A stretch of DNA of 14,177 nt, from positions 1 to 14,177 of the forward strand of contig JAKPIR010000006.1 of NCBI GenBank assembly GCA_029549705.1, written 5' to 3'. Both the position numbers and the translations under genes were made by a program. Every line of letters begins with the position of its first letter. Position 1 is the first letter of the stretch. This stretch comes from Pseudomonadota bacterium. Its GTDB lineage: Bacteria; Pseudomonadota; Gammaproteobacteria; Burkholderiales; Methylophilaceae. The notes under the pieces were generated by a model. It did not search any database. It saw only the letters and a program-made list of their open reading frames with translations, and was not told where the DNA came from. This document shows, piece by piece, positions 1 to 6,658 of this stretch.

Positions 1-50
1 GCTTGCCCTCTAAGCCAGCCACGCCTCAGCAAAAAGCACCCAAACGTTAG
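1..50 (+). CDS. 3' end of an unrecognised upstream gene (partial)
   Basis: Reading from base 3, an open frame encodes about 15 residues ending in PQQKAPKR and a TAG stop at 48-50. The tail is rich in Pro, Gln and Lys, typical of a flexible basic C-terminus. It lies 81 nt upstream of the LPD7 gene on the same strand, so it may belong to the same mobilization operon. Too little is present to assign a family, and the frame itself is judged only by its openness and position. Confidence 0.35.
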   Translation, partial: LPSKPATPQQKAPKR

Positions 51-131
51 TTGCTAAAAGCATTGTTAATGAACCTACAACGCTGGTCATGCCAATGGCT
101 GGCTTTCACTTAAGTCAGAGGACTAATTACC

Positions 132-944
132 ATGGCCAGCAATAAAAAAACCAAGCTAGAAATAACCAATACAGAAAAAACAAGTACAAATCAATCTATG
201 GCAGTTGATGACGCTTCAATTAAAGACAATACTAAATTACACCGACTGCTAGTAGATGAAATTCCAGATTCAGTGTTGAGACGTTATGCCATTAAAGACC
301 ATCTATACTATTCTAAAGACCGTACCAAAGGCCTAGCATTTGAAGACAAAGGCAAATCTATCAGTGCCAAAACGTCCGATGCTGATGATATACGCGCCAT
401 GATAGAACTTGCCAAGGCTAAACATTGGTCAAAAATAAAAATCAGCGGTACAGACGAGTTTAAAAAAGAGGTGTGGTTAGCCGCCAGCATGCAAGGCTTG
501 GAGGTAGAAGGCTACACACCTAGTGCGCAAGATGTTGCCTTGCTTGAAGACACTAAGCGTCGTATACAAAATAAGATTGAGTTTGCTGAACCTAGGGTAG
601 CCATCGACCAAGACAAAACGCAAGCGCAAAAAGAGGTAGAACTAGCCGCCGATAAAACCACTGCTGACAAGTCAGTCAAATTTAAATACACACCTATCGC
701 TGCTGAAGTCGCCATCATTGAAGCTGCCAAAGCCAAAGGTGCAAGCCCTAAGTTGCAGGCGTCTATGAAGCAGAAATTAACGGTTGCGGTTAGTCAACTC
801 AAAGCCATGGGAATAGAAATTCCTAAGCCTAAAATCTACGATACTAAAGGGCAAGGCATTAGTGATAAAACGGCGATTGATGCGATGGACAGCTCAACCA
901 TTCAAAAGCGCATTACACAGCCACAAGTTGCGCCTAGAAGATAA
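132..944 (+). CDS. LPD7-domain protein of the mobilization module
   Basis: A 270-aa protein. Residues about 47-140 match the LPD7 (large polyvalent protein-associated domain 7) pattern: a tyrosine-rich strand near DHLYYS, then LAFEDKGKSISAKT, DDIRAMIELAKAKHW, IKISGTDEFKKEVWL and an ExEGYxPS segment. LPD7 is usually found at the end of plasmid or ICE relaxases and primases; its exact role is not established. Residues 1-46 are low complexity and probably disordered. Residues 140-270 are Lys/Ala-rich, charged and probably helical, with no domain I recognise. AGAGGA lies about 9 nt before the ATG and supports this start. The stop overlaps the MobC start (TAATG), so the genes are likely co-translated. 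Here LPD7 stands alone rather than fused to the relaxase two genes downstream. Confidence 0.75.
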   Translation: MASNKKTKLEITNTEKTSTNQSMAVDDASIKDNTKLHRLLVDEIPDSVLRRYAIKDHLYYSKDRTKGLAFEDKGKSISAKTSDADDIRAMIELAKAKHWSKIKISGTDEFKKEVWLAASMQGLEVEGYTPSAQDVALLEDTKRRIQNKIEFAEPRVAIDQDKTQAQKEVELAADKTTADKSVKFKYTPIAAEVAIIEAAKAKGASPKLQASMKQKLTVAVSQLKAMGIEIPKPKIYDTKGQGISDKTAIDAMDSSTIQKRITQPQVAPRR

Positions 945-1486
945 TGAATTTAGCAGGGCGCATTACCTTTAGGACAAATTTGAAAAATGAATGGGAACAG
1001 TACTGCACGCAAAGTGGCATTAGTCCCAGTGAAGCTTTACGCCAACTCATTAGCAAAATCCTCACTGGCCGCACAGCTTTAGATAAGGTGCTCAACATCC
1101 CTCAAGGCGTGCTACCAAAACCAGAAAATAGCCCCTTAAAAAATCGCATTGAGATTCGGCTTACTGACAAAGAGTCTGACAAGCTCGCTGAGCACGCTGA
1201 AAAGAGTGGCTTCAGCCCTTCGCAATGGTTAGTGACCCTAGTGCGCTATCAATTCATTAAACATACGCCGTTAAATGTCCTAGAACTAGACAAGCTAGAT
1301 GAGCGGCTTTATCAAATTCGGATGATAGGCCAGAATCTCAATCAAATCGCCCGCGCACTGAATAGCCATGAGCTGAGTAGCTCGCAGGTCGATATTATGC
1401 CGATGCTGCAAGAATTATTGAAAGTGCTGGACGAAGACAGAAAAGCCTTAAAAGCGATTGCTAGCCATAATTTAGATCGCTGGTAG
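944..1486 (+). CDS. mobC: MobC-like relaxosome accessory protein
   Basis: A 180-aa protein. The C-terminal segment IRMIGQNLNQIARALN (residues 125-140) is the hallmark of bacterial mobilization protein MobC, which binds oriT and helps the relaxase nick. Upstream there are two ribbon-helix-helix-like stretches: residues 6-38 (strand RITFRTN, then two helices with GISPSEALRQLI) and residues 68-104 (RIEIRLT, then GFSPSQWLVTLVRYQF). Tandem RHH units in one chain are unusual for MobC. The C-terminal 40 residues look like a charged amphipathic helix. The ATG overlaps the stop of the preceding gene by one base, indicating translational coupling. The relaxase follows 11 nt downstream. MobC is supported by both motif and context. 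Confidence 0.8.
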   Translation: MNLAGRITFRTNLKNEWEQYCTQSGISPSEALRQLISKILTGRTALDKVLNIPQGVLPKPENSPLKNRIEIRLTDKESDKLAEHAEKSGFSPSQWLVTLVRYQFIKHTPLNVLELDKLDERLYQIRMIGQNLNQIARALNSHELSSSQVDIMPMLQELLKVLDEDRKALKAIASHNLDRW

Positions 1487-1497
1487 CTATTTTTATT

Positions 1498-2487
1498 ATG
1501 GCTAGACCAAAAAGATTCATTGATGGATTGTTGGTGAATTGGGGCGACGATTTATTTTACCCGCCAGTGCGTCCGACTAAAACTCCAACAAGTAAACCAT
1601 TGGACTGGGCTAACATCATCATGCCCGATAAGCCTGCGGCCATACGCGCTCAAATAACCCGCACCACTCAAAAAACACCTGAAGTGATGGTTAAAATTAC
1701 CAGCAAGATGGGTGCAGGTAAAGGCATGGTCGCTATTGCTAATCACCTCGATTACATCTCACGTAACGGCAAAGTCCAGCTCGAAGACCATGAAGGCCGC
1801 CTACTCAATAGCCGCGCCGATGTGAAAGATATTAAAAATGATTGGGCTGAAGACATTCCTGAAATATCCAAGCGGCGCGAAACCATTAACGTCATATTTT
1901 CTATGGTGAAAGGTACGCCTGCTGCCGAAGTGAAAGAAGCCGTACGTGAATATTTAAAACAAGAGTTCGGTGGTAAGCATGAGTACGTATTTGCCTTGCA
2001 TACCGATACTGATAATCCGCATGTGCATGTTTGCATCAAAATGGCACCTATTAAAACACGCAGCAAACGGCTAAACCCACGTAAAAATGACTTACAACGC
2101 TGGCGTGAAGGCTTTGCACAAAGCCTGCGTAAATATGGCATTGCGGCCAACGCCACACCGCGTAAAACTCGCGGCGTGACACAGCAACCCTTACATCAAT
2201 ATCAACTGCATCAATCCGCTAGGCAGCAGCACCCAATTTCCAGAAAATCCGTAAAAACAAACGTTGAAGCGCATACCAAAGAAATTCACGCTTGGGCAAA
2301 TATCGCTAATATACTAGCAAAATCTGAAGACCTAAGTGATCGAGCTTTGGCTAAAGAGGTTGTTGCTTTTATGGCTAAGCAACCTATTCAGCAGGTGGGT
2401 AATATGTCAGTTCAAAAAAGCAACGACGACATATCAACGCCAACCGAACAGTTGTCTACTGGAATTAAATCAAGATGGTATTCGTAA
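1498..2487 (+). CDS. MOBP-type relaxase / mobilization nuclease
   Basis: A 329-aa relaxase that would nick oriT and carry the transferred strand covalently. The likely catalytic tyrosine is Y86 in HLDYISRNG. The metal-binding HUH motif is H168-TDTDNP-H175-V-H177, followed by a hydrophobic strand. SKRLNPRKNDLQRWREGFAQSLRKYGI (residues 189-215, a helical basic segment) is typical after motif III. This places it in the VirD2/MobA-like MOBP group. No helicase or primase domain follows; residues 225-329 are Gln/Ser/Lys-rich and look variable. The N-terminus FIDGLLVNWGDDLF recurs in this relaxase type (from memory), supporting the start. No Shine-Dalgarno is visible (TATTTTTATT precedes ATG), so translation may depend on coupling to mobC 11 nt upstream. 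Genes for a mating-pair apparatus are not in view, so the element may be mobilizable only. Confidence 0.85.
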   Translation: MARPKRFIDGLLVNWGDDLFYPPVRPTKTPTSKPLDWANIIMPDKPAAIRAQITRTTQKTPEVMVKITSKMGAGKGMVAIANHLDYISRNGKVQLEDHEGRLLNSRADVKDIKNDWAEDIPEISKRRETINVIFSMVKGTPAAEVKEAVREYLKQEFGGKHEYVFALHTDTDNPHVHVCIKMAPIKTRSKRLNPRKNDLQRWREGFAQSLRKYGIAANATPRKTRGVTQQPLHQYQLHQSARQQHPISRKSVKTNVEAHTKEIHAWANIANILAKSEDLSDRALAKEVVAFMAKQPIQQVGNMSVQKSNDDISTPTEQLSTGIKSRWYS

Positions 2488-2542
2488 AGTTTTTAGTATT
2501 ATCAAAACTTAGGGAATACTACAAAGTAGTTAAATTTTGTAA

Positions 2543-2564
2543 AAGAATGTTGATTCTTCTTTTT
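2543..2564 (+). terminator. Weak intrinsic terminator after the relaxase
   Basis: AAGAAT-GTTG-ATTCTT forms a 6-bp AT-rich stem with a 4-nt loop, followed by C and five Ts. It lies 56 nt beyond the relaxase stop. Two weaker dyads precede it: AAGTTTT/AAAACTT at 2487-2510 and ACTAC-AAA-GTAGT at 2518-2530. The stem is weak, so termination may be partial. Confidence 0.4.
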
Positions 2565-2683
2565 GACAGTCTGCATTGTGGCAAGCCAATTTAGGTGTCA
2601 TGGGGCAAGTCGCGACCCAAAGAAGCCGGATGCTATTTTTTAAGCTGCAACTTATGGTGGCAATTACTTCATTTCCCTTTACT

Positions 2684-2693
2684 AAGTATACTT
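2684..2693. promoter_or_regulatory. Perfect 10-bp palindrome upstream of the MocR promoter
   Basis: AAGTATACTT is a perfect dyad ending 20 bp upstream of the -35 element at 2714. Its position suits an activator or autoregulatory site, but nothing in the sequence identifies the protein. The rest of 2565-2713 holds no convincing gene. Confidence 0.25.
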
Positions 2694-2713
2694 CATCATT
2701 AACCAAATCAAAT

Positions 2714-2741
2714 TTGACACATAGTGTTAAACGTCTATACA
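2714..2741 (+). promoter_or_regulatory. Sigma-70-like promoter for the MocR-family gene
   Basis: A consensus -35 TTGACA (2714-2719), a 16-bp spacer, and -10 TATACA (2736-2741). The predicted transcription start near 2748 leaves about 24 nt of leader before the ATG at 2772. It lies downstream of the alternative GTG start at 2724, which argues for the ATG. Confidence 0.55.
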
Positions 2742-2771
2742 TTGGATGTGTTTTCATTAACAGTCAGCCTT

Positions 2772-4190
2772 ATGAAACTATACGAACAACTTGCCAATTC
2801 AATTGCTGAATCAATTCAAGATGGTGTACTTTGTCGTGGAGACAAGTTACCTTCTATTCGACATACCAGCCAAAATAGAAATATTAGTCCTTCAACCGTT
2901 TTTCAAGCATATTATCTGCTTGAGTCAAGAGGCTTAATAAGTGCACGTGAGCGTTCAGGATACTTTGTAACAGGTGGCGCTATTGGCATTTCTCCTTCAC
3001 CTGAACCTAGTTTTGAAGTTAATGAGGAATCAACTAAAGTTGATGTCAGTGAGCTTGTCTTTGAGGTGCTTGAATCAATGCGAGCCAGAAATATAGTGCC
3101 TCTGGGTTCGGCTTTTCCTAGCCCATTATTATTTCCAATGGCCAGTTTAGCTCGAACAATGGCCTCTAGCGTGCAAGTTATGGATCCTTGGCGAAGTGTA
3201 GATAATTTGAGTCCTGGTGATGCAAGCCTTCGGCGGCAAATTGCGCTTCGTTACATGATAGATGGCTTGAATGTCCCTACAGATGAAATTGTTGTTACTA
3301 ACGGGGCGCTTGAGGCTTTAAATCTTTGCTTAATGGCTGTTACCCGCCCTGGAGATGCTGTAATTATAGAATCTCCAACTTTTTATGCGGCATTGCAGTC
3401 CATCGAACGCATAGGACTGCGTGCAGTGGAGGTGCCGAGCCATCCAAGAGATGGTATTGATCTTAAGGCGATGGAATGGGCTTTAGAACATCATAAACCA
3501 AAAGCTTGCTGGCTGATGACGAATTTTCAAAACCCTTTAGGGAGTTTGCTTTCTGATAATAAAAAGAAAGCTTTGGTTGCCTTGTTAAGTAAATACCAAG
3601 TGCCTTTGATTGAAGATGATGTTTATGGTGAGTTGTATTTTGGGGAGAAGAGACCCGCACCGGCTAAAGCTTTTGATACGGAAGGCTTAGTCATGCACTG
3701 CTCGTCATTTTCTAAGTGCCTTGCACCTGGTTACCGCGTCGGTTGGGTCGCAACTGGACGGTACTCTAAGGTAATAGAACGTTTGAAACTAACCACTACG
3801 CTGAGTGCATCTGTCCCAGCCCAAGTTGCACTGGGACATTACTTACAGAAAGGTGGTTACGATAAACATTTACGTAATTTACGCCATACACTCTTGGTCA
3901 ATCAAATAAAATTCATAGAGTCGATAGAGCGATACTTTCCTAAGGGTACAAGGCTAACACCTCCACAGGGTGGTTATTTTTTATGGATTAAGTTGCCTGA
4001 TGGTGTTAATGCGCTTGAGCTTCATCGCTTAGCGCTAGTTAATGGTATTAGCATAGCTCCTGGGCCGATATTCTCCGCCCATAAGGGCTTTATAGATTAC
4101 ATTAGGTTGAACTATGGGCATATATGGGATGCACGGACCGAGGCTTCCTTGGCCACACTCGGGGCACTTGTGGATGATCTAACCCCATAA
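2772..4190 (+). CDS. MocR-family regulator (GntR winged helix plus aminotransferase-like domain), YjiR-like
   Basis: A 472-aa protein from ATG 2772. Residues 1-68 form a GntR-type winged helix (GDKLPSIR, ISPSTVFQAYYLLESRGLI, SGYFV). A linker of about 30 residues leads to a fold-type I aminotransferase domain. N254 lies in NFQNPLG, D282/D283 in EDDVYGEL, the PLP-binding lysine is probably K315 in SSFSK, and the substrate-carboxylate arginine is probably R445 in DYIRLNYG. All key PLP residues look intact, so effector binding through PLP is expected. Its start MKLYEQLANSI resembles E. coli YjiR. An upstream GTG (2724) would add 16 residues but precedes the predicted transcription start. MocR proteins usually control neighbouring genes, so the cysI operon 140 bp downstream is the obvious candidate target. 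That is inference. No good Shine-Dalgarno is seen. Confidence 0.88.
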   Translation: MKLYEQLANSIAESIQDGVLCRGDKLPSIRHTSQNRNISPSTVFQAYYLLESRGLISARERSGYFVTGGAIGISPSPEPSFEVNEESTKVDVSELVFEVLESMRARNIVPLGSAFPSPLLFPMASLARTMASSVQVMDPWRSVDNLSPGDASLRRQIALRYMIDGLNVPTDEIVVTNGALEALNLCLMAVTRPGDAVIIESPTFYAALQSIERIGLRAVEVPSHPRDGIDLKAMEWALEHHKPKACWLMTNFQNPLGSLLSDNKKKALVALLSKYQVPLIEDDVYGELYFGEKRPAPAKAFDTEGLVMHCSSFSKCLAPGYRVGWVATGRYSKVIERLKLTTTLSASVPAQVALGHYLQKGGYDKHLRNLRHTLLVNQIKFIESIERYFPKGTRLTPPQGGYFLWIKLPDGVNALELHRLALVNGISIAPGPIFSAHKGFIDYIRLNYGHIWDARTEASLATLGALVDDLTP

Positions 4191-4216
4191 CTTTCAAATA
4201 TAAACTTCAAACTGAT

Positions 4217-4235
4217 ATGGTTTTAATTTAACCAT
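4217..4235. promoter_or_regulatory. Inverted repeat between MocR gene and cysI
   Basis: ATGGTT-TTAATTT-AACCAT is a perfect 6-bp dyad with a 7-nt AT centre. CTGAT flanks it on both sides as a short direct repeat (4212-4216 and 4236-4240). It sits 27 nt after the regulator stop and about 96 nt before cysI. It could be an operator for the sulfite-reductase operon or a weak hairpin ending the regulator transcript; there is no T-tract, which favours an operator. No clear -35/-10 pair for cysI was found in 4236-4330. Confidence 0.35.
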
Positions 4236-4330
4236 CTGATTCTGTTCTTTCATTCGGCAAAACACTATTCTTAGTCATTCTTAAAAATGTATCTGGCAAT
4301 TGTTATTTGTCAAAAAATTAAGGTGACTGA

Positions 4331-6073
4331 ATGTACATCTATGATGAAATAGATCAACAACTTGTTGAGCAACGTGTTGCTCAATTTAAAGATCAAACAA
4401 CTCGCTTCCTAAGCGGAAAGCTGAGCGAAGATGAATTTAGGGTTCTAAGATTACAAAACGGCCTCTATATTCAGCGCCATGCACCAATGTTACGGGTTGC
4501 TATCCCTTATGGCATGTTGGTTTCAAAACAGCTCAGAATGCTCGCTTACGTAGCCCGCAGATGGGATAAGGGCTACGGCCATTTCAGCACGAGACAAAAC
4601 ATACAGTTTAACTGGCCGAGACTTGAGGATGTGCCTGAGATATTAGCTAAGCTTGCCACAGTGCAAATGCATGCTATCCAAACCAGTGGAAACTGCATCC
4701 GCAATACGACTACCGATCATTTTGCAGGATTAGCACCAGACGAAATTATCAATCCATTAGTATGGTGCGAGATTATCAGGCAATGGTCCATGCTGCATCC
4801 TGAATTCGCTTTCCTACCAAGAAAATTCAAAATTGCAGTCAGTGGTGCTCTCATAGATCGAGCTGCCGTCGGAGTACACGATATTGGGCTTCAAGCAGCA
4901 GAGGTTGACGGTGTCTTAGGCTTTAGAGTGTGGGTAGGAGGTGGGCTGGGAAGAACTCCTATTGTTGGCAAACTGATCAAACCATTCGTGGCTTGGAGTG
5001 ATCTATTAACATACTTGCAAGCAACTCTCAGGGTATACAACCTACATGGCAGGCGAGATAACAAATATAAAGCACGAATAAAAATACTCGTTAAGGATTT
5101 AACGCCAGAAGTATTTGGACAGCAAGTTGATGAGCAGTGGCAACTCATTAAAGATGGTCCAGATAAAGTCAGCAAAGAATATGTCAATGCAGTATCCAGT
5201 AGATTTGTATGGCCAAAATACGATGCATTATTGATAACAAATGATGATGCAATCACTTTGCAAGCTGCAGGTAATCATAAGTTTGAAAGATGGCTTCGGA
5301 CTAATGTGCATAATCACAAAGTCACAGGTTATGCATCCGTAACTGTTTCATTAAAAGCCACTGGTTTACCTCCTGGTGACATTACAGCAGATCAGATGGA
5401 AGCTATTGCCGACATGTCTGAAAAATACGGTTTTGGTGAGCTACGAGTTTCTCACGAACAAAATCTAATCCTAGCAGATGTAAGAAGACAAAGTCTTTAT
5501 TCTTTATGGCTGGAGCTCGATATGCTCAATCTGGCTACACCAAATATTGGCTATATCACCAACATCATTGCTTGTCCAGGTGGTGATTATTGCAGCTTGG
5601 CAAATGCTGTTTCTATTCCGGTAGCAGTTGCCATACAAGAACGTTTTGACGACTTGGATTTTGTCTATGAAATTGGAGAACTGGATTTAAATTTATCAGG
5701 TTGCATTAATTCTTGCGGACATCATCATATTGGTCATATTGGAATTTTAGGCGTAGATAAAGCAGGTGAAGAGTGGTACCAAATTACAATAGGCGGCAGA
5801 CAAAATGGTGGCGCCAACCTAGATTCTAGCCAAACGCAAATTAGGGGTGGCGGCGCGGCCATTGGGCGTGTGATTGGCCCATCATTTGCGAGAGAGCAAA
5901 TTCCAGACGTCGTCTATCGTTTGATTCAAACTTATTTAAGACTTCGAGATAGCGAGGCAGAACGTTTCATCGATGTTGTTGAGAGGCTAGGTATCGGTCA
6001 GTTCAAAGAAGATGTATATACAGATCCTATCCTTTTAAAAGCGCCACTAAATGCTGAGGTGGTCGATGTCTAA
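4331..6073 (+). CDS. cysI: Sulfite reductase hemoprotein (nitrite/sulfite reductase family)
   Basis: A 580-aa siroheme/[4Fe-4S] enzyme for the six-electron reduction of sulfite to sulfide in assimilation. The cluster ligands are plain: C415 and C421 (CPGGDYC) and C458 and C462 (CINSC), followed by GHHHIGHIG. Two pseudo-repeats of the ferrodoxin-like half-domain can be followed. The first contains YGHFSTRQNIQFNW and QTSGNCIRN (residues 82-125), the second LRVSHEQNLIL (371-381). HGRRDNKYKARIK (239-251) is the family's conserved basic segment. Length and motifs match the betaproteobacterial CysI that occurs with DUF934. AAGGTGA lies 5-11 nt before the ATG. It overlaps the DUF934 gene by 8 nt. 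No flavoprotein subunit, cysH, cysDN or cysG is present, so the electron donor must be encoded elsewhere. Nitrite reduction cannot be excluded from sequence, but the DUF934 partner favours sulfite. Confidence 0.92.
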   Translation: MYIYDEIDQQLVEQRVAQFKDQTTRFLSGKLSEDEFRVLRLQNGLYIQRHAPMLRVAIPYGMLVSKQLRMLAYVARRWDKGYGHFSTRQNIQFNWPRLEDVPEILAKLATVQMHAIQTSGNCIRNTTTDHFAGLAPDEIINPLVWCEIIRQWSMLHPEFAFLPRKFKIAVSGALIDRAAVGVHDIGLQAAEVDGVLGFRVWVGGGLGRTPIVGKLIKPFVAWSDLLTYLQATLRVYNLHGRRDNKYKARIKILVKDLTPEVFGQQVDEQWQLIKDGPDKVSKEYVNAVSSRFVWPKYDALLITNDDAITLQAAGNHKFERWLRTNVHNHKVTGYASVTVSLKATGLPPGDITADQMEAIADMSEKYGFGELRVSHEQNLILADVRRQSLYSLWLELDMLNLATPNIGYITNIIACPGGDYCSLANAVSIPVAVAIQERFDDLDFVYEIGELDLNLSGCINSCGHHHIGHIGILGVDKAGEEWYQITIGGRQNGGANLDSSQTQIRGGGAAIGRVIGPSFAREQIPDVVYRLIQTYLRLRDSEAERFIDVVERLGIGQFKEDVYTDPILLKAPLNAEVVDV

Positions 6074-6587
6074 TAATCCAAGATTGATTCGACATGGTGT
6101 GTTAGAAGATGACATTTGGCGCCTCCATGACACCACCTTAACAACACTCCCGCCAGATGAAGCTTATTGGATGGTTACTCTGGATTGTTGGAAGGTTAAC
6201 CAAGATTCAATTAGTCAGCGCAAATATCCAATAGCGATATTAGTCCCTGCGAATGCCGACGCCAAAGACTTCCTGCCTGTAAGAGTGAGCAATATTAACT
6301 CTCATTCAATTGCACTTATTGCTATTGATTTCCCAACCTACACAGATGGTCGCGGCTTTTCATTGGCTCAAATTATAAGAACTCAATTTGGATGGCTTGG
6401 GGAACTTAGAGCCGTAGGTGATGTACTTATAGACACCATTCACTACTTAGCAAGATGCGGGTTCGACAGTTTCTTAGTTAAAGAGGGACATGACCCAGCG
6501 CTAGCACTGAAGTCATTTGAAACATTCACTGTGCATTATCAGAAGTCATATCCAAAGCCTATAAATATAAATTCAGAAAAGACTTGA
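6066..6587 (+). CDS. DUF934 protein, sulfite-reduction associated
   Basis: A 173-aa protein starting MSNNPRLIRHG. The conserved DUF934 core is visible: IAIDFPTYTDGRGFSLAQIIR, then FGWLGELRAVGDVLIDTIHYLARCGFDSF. The family (COG3749) is tied to sulfite reduction by its constant neighbourhood with cysI; its biochemistry is not established. GAGG lies about 7 nt before ATG 6066. This start overlaps the cysI stop (ATG at 6066, TAA at 6071-6073), a strong sign of translational coupling. A longer start at 6051 is possible but lies deeper inside cysI and adds nothing family-like. No signal peptide is seen, so it is cytoplasmic. Confidence 0.87.
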   Translation: MSNNPRLIRHGVLEDDIWRLHDTTLTTLPPDEAYWMVTLDCWKVNQDSISQRKYPIAILVPANADAKDFLPVRVSNINSHSIALIAIDFPTYTDGRGFSLAQIIRTQFGWLGELRAVGDVLIDTIHYLARCGFDSFLVKEGHDPALALKSFETFTVHYQKSYPKPININSEKT

Positions 6588-6658
6588 TGATTACTAGTGT
6601 TATCTCATGACTAAATTAAATATGCAAAGAATTAATCTACTGAAATCGAGAACTATAA

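Noticed and set aside
51..62. TTGCTAAAAGCA directly after the first gene's stop also occurs directly after the ardA stop (8508-8497, minus)
   Set aside because: A 12-base match is expected several times by chance in a window this size, and the surroundings are not similar. The placement after two stops is curious but unsupported.
1..131. oriT upstream of the LPD7-mobC-relaxase genes
   Set aside because: This is the conventional place, but no nic-like core or strong inverted repeat is visible in these bases. It may lie further left, outside the window.
2530..2757. 75-codon minus-strand frame between the relaxase and the MocR gene
   Set aside because: It covers the MocR promoter and the terminator-like hairpin, resembles no family I know and has no convincing coding signature. 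AAGG upstream of its ATG is weak support only.
2724..2771. GTG start extending the MocR protein by 16 residues
   Set aside because: It lies upstream of the predicted transcription start, and the extra residues (LNVYTLDVFSLTVSL) do not resemble the family, whose winged helix begins at MKLYEQL.
4331..6073. Assimilatory nitrite reductase instead of sulfite reductase
   Set aside because: The siroheme/4Fe-4S motifs are shared by both, but the overlapping DUF934 gene and close resemblance to betaproteobacterial CysI favour sulfite.
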